Of a stretch of 6,567 bases of DNA, positions 5,636-6,567 are shown one piece after another. A model generated the notes under the pieces. The model was given only the letters and a program-made list of their open reading frames with translations, searched no databases and was not told the origin of the DNA. A program made the translations under genes and the position numbers. The stretch is from Coriobacteriales bacterium (GTDB lineage Bacteria; Actinomycetota; Coriobacteriia; Coriobacteriales; UBA8131), in contig JAIRUT010000078.1 in the NCBI GenBank assembly GCA_031254255.1, positions 1 through 6,567 of the forward strand. Reading direction: 5' to 3'. Numbering within the stretch: the first letter of the stretch is position 1; each line of letters begins with the position of its first letter.

Positions 5636-6567
5636 TTGACCGACCAGCAGTGGGAGCTGATAAGCAAACTATTGGCCACCATCAAAGAGAACAGCCCATT
5701 TTACCAGCGTAAATACGCAGACTTTGACCCCCGGGACGTCAAATCCCTTGCCGACTTCCAAAAGCTGCCGCTGACTACGAAGGAGGAGCTCCGCGATGCC
5801 TATCCGCTCGGCCTGAGTGCTGTGCCAGCTAGCAAGATAGTACGCATTCATTCCTCCAGTGGCACGACTGGAACGCCGGTGATCATTCCCTATACCAAAA
5901 AAGATGTCGATGACTGGGCGCTGATGTTCAAACGCTGCTATGAGACGGCCGGAATCACATGCGAGGATCGCATCCAAATCACCCCCGGTTACGGCCTCTG
6001 GACCGCCGGCATCGGTTTTCAGCTGGGAGCCGAGCTGCTCGGCGCAATGGCCATCCCGATGGGCCCTGGCAATACCGAGAAGCAGATCCAGATGATGATC
6101 GACCTGCAATCCACCGTCCTCGGATCAACCTCATCCTACGCCCTGCTGCTGGCCGAAACCATCGCCGAGAAAGGCCTTGGAGATAAAATCCACCTGCGCC
6201 GCGGCGTGATCGGCTCCGAGCGCTGGGGCGAGAAGATGCGCGCCCGCATCGCCAACGAGCTGGGAGTCGAGCTCTTCGACATCTACGGGCTGACCGAAAT
6301 CTACGGTCCGGGAATCGGCATCAACTGCGAGCACTCTTCCGCCATGCACTGCTGGGACGACTATCTTTACTTTGAGATAGTGGATCCGGATACCGAGGAA
6401 GTGCTTCCGGACGGCGAGTCCGGCGACCTGGTGATCACAACCCTACAAAAAGAAGGCGCCCCGCTGATCCGCTATCGCACCCGCGATCTGACCCGGATCA
6501 TCCCCGATCCCTGCCCCTGCGGCAGTCCCTTCACGCGCATCGAGACCCTGATTGGTCGCTCTGATGA
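5636..6567 (+). CDS. Phenylacetate-CoA ligase-like AMP-forming enzyme (3' end cut off)
   Basis: 310 codons are visible with no stop; the family is usually about 430 residues, so roughly the last quarter (the C-terminal lid) lies outside the window. It belongs to the PaaK branch of adenylate-forming enzymes, which convert an aryl acid, ATP and CoA to aryl-CoA, AMP and pyrophosphate in the cytoplasm. Visible signatures are the phosphate-binding loop HSSSGTTGTP at 72-81, the YGLTE motif at 217-221, and RYRTRDLTRI from 279, whose Asp284 is the expected ribose-binding residue. PDPCPCG at 290-296 matches the Cys-rich turn seen in PaaK proteins. TTG start chosen by its ribosome binding site. The position directly after iorAB suggests an arylacetate (indoleacetate, phenylacetate) substrate, but family members also use other aryl acids, so I give no firm symbol; paaK is the nearest name. 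Confidence 0.93.
   Translation, partial: MTDQQWELISKLLATIKENSPFYQRKYADFDPRDVKSLADFQKLPLTTKEELRDAYPLGLSAVPASKIVRIHSSSGTTGTPVIIPYTKKDVDDWALMFKRCYETAGITCEDRIQITPGYGLWTAGIGFQLGAELLGAMAIPMGPGNTEKQIQMMIDLQSTVLGSTSSYALLLAETIAEKGLGDKIHLRRGVIGSERWGEKMRARIANELGVELFDIYGLTEIYGPGIGINCEHSSAMHCWDDYLYFEIVDPDTEEVLPDGESGDLVITTLQKEGAPLIRYRTRDLTRIIPDPCPCGSPFTRIETLIGRSD

Noticed and set aside
5239..5685. 148-codon minus-strand frame through the palindrome and iorB
   Set aside because: Antisense to iorB plus repeat sequence; no recognisable domain.
5500..5712. 70-codon open frame across the palindromic element
   Set aside because: Most of it is the repeat arms read as protein, and its end overlaps the ligase gene out of frame; no independent coding sign.

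Overview
The window looks like chromosomal DNA of an anaerobic, probably Gram-positive bacterium. The signs are a lipoprotein-anchored folding factor in place of a periplasmic SurA, a fused ABC-ATPase/FtsX-type permease of the kind common in Clostridia and Coriobacteriia, strong GGAGG-type ribosome binding sites, and a ferredoxin-dependent 2-oxoacid oxidoreductase. I cannot fix the genus. Composition is moderate GC overall (hand-counted 60-base samples range from about 42% in the intergenic region to about 67% late in the last gene).

Layout. (1) Bases 1-957, minus strand: N-terminal 319 residues of an ABC transporter in which the nucleotide-binding domain is fused to an FtsX/MacB-type permease; it runs off the left edge. 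(2) Bases 958-1196: divergent intergenic region with both ribosome binding sites and a strong 13-bp inverted repeat. (3) Bases 1197-2816, plus strand: secreted lipoprotein that joins a SurA-like N-terminal chaperone region, a divergent parvulin domain and a well-conserved FKBP domain, with a Ser/Thr/Asn/Asp-rich tail. (4) Bases 2817-2913: short gap with a small hairpin and a 14-base direct repeat. (5) Bases 2914-5503: iorA and iorB, overlapping by 8 bases, encoding the two subunits of indolepyruvate:ferredoxin oxidoreductase. (6) Bases 5510-5616: a 107-bp palindromic element with perfect 35-bp arms, of the dispersed MITE/REP-like kind. (7) Bases 5636-6567: phenylacetate-CoA ligase-like AMP-forming enzyme, cut by the right edge.

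The right-hand half forms a recognisable metabolic module. IorAB interconverts arylpyruvates (indole-, phenyl-, hydroxyphenylpyruvate) and arylacetyl-CoA with ferredoxin, and the ligase interconverts arylacetate and arylacetyl-CoA. Together they could ferment aromatic amino acids to arylacetates or, in the opposite direction, assimilate arylacetates into aromatic amino acids. The sequence alone does not set the direction. The left half (ABC exporter and folding lipoprotein) concerns the cell envelope and has no evident functional tie to the module. I see no tRNA, rRNA, CRISPR array or complete insertion sequence. The most unusual items are the double PPIase lipoprotein with an apparently dead parvulin domain, the inverted repeat in front of it, and the long palindrome inside the ior-ligase cluster.
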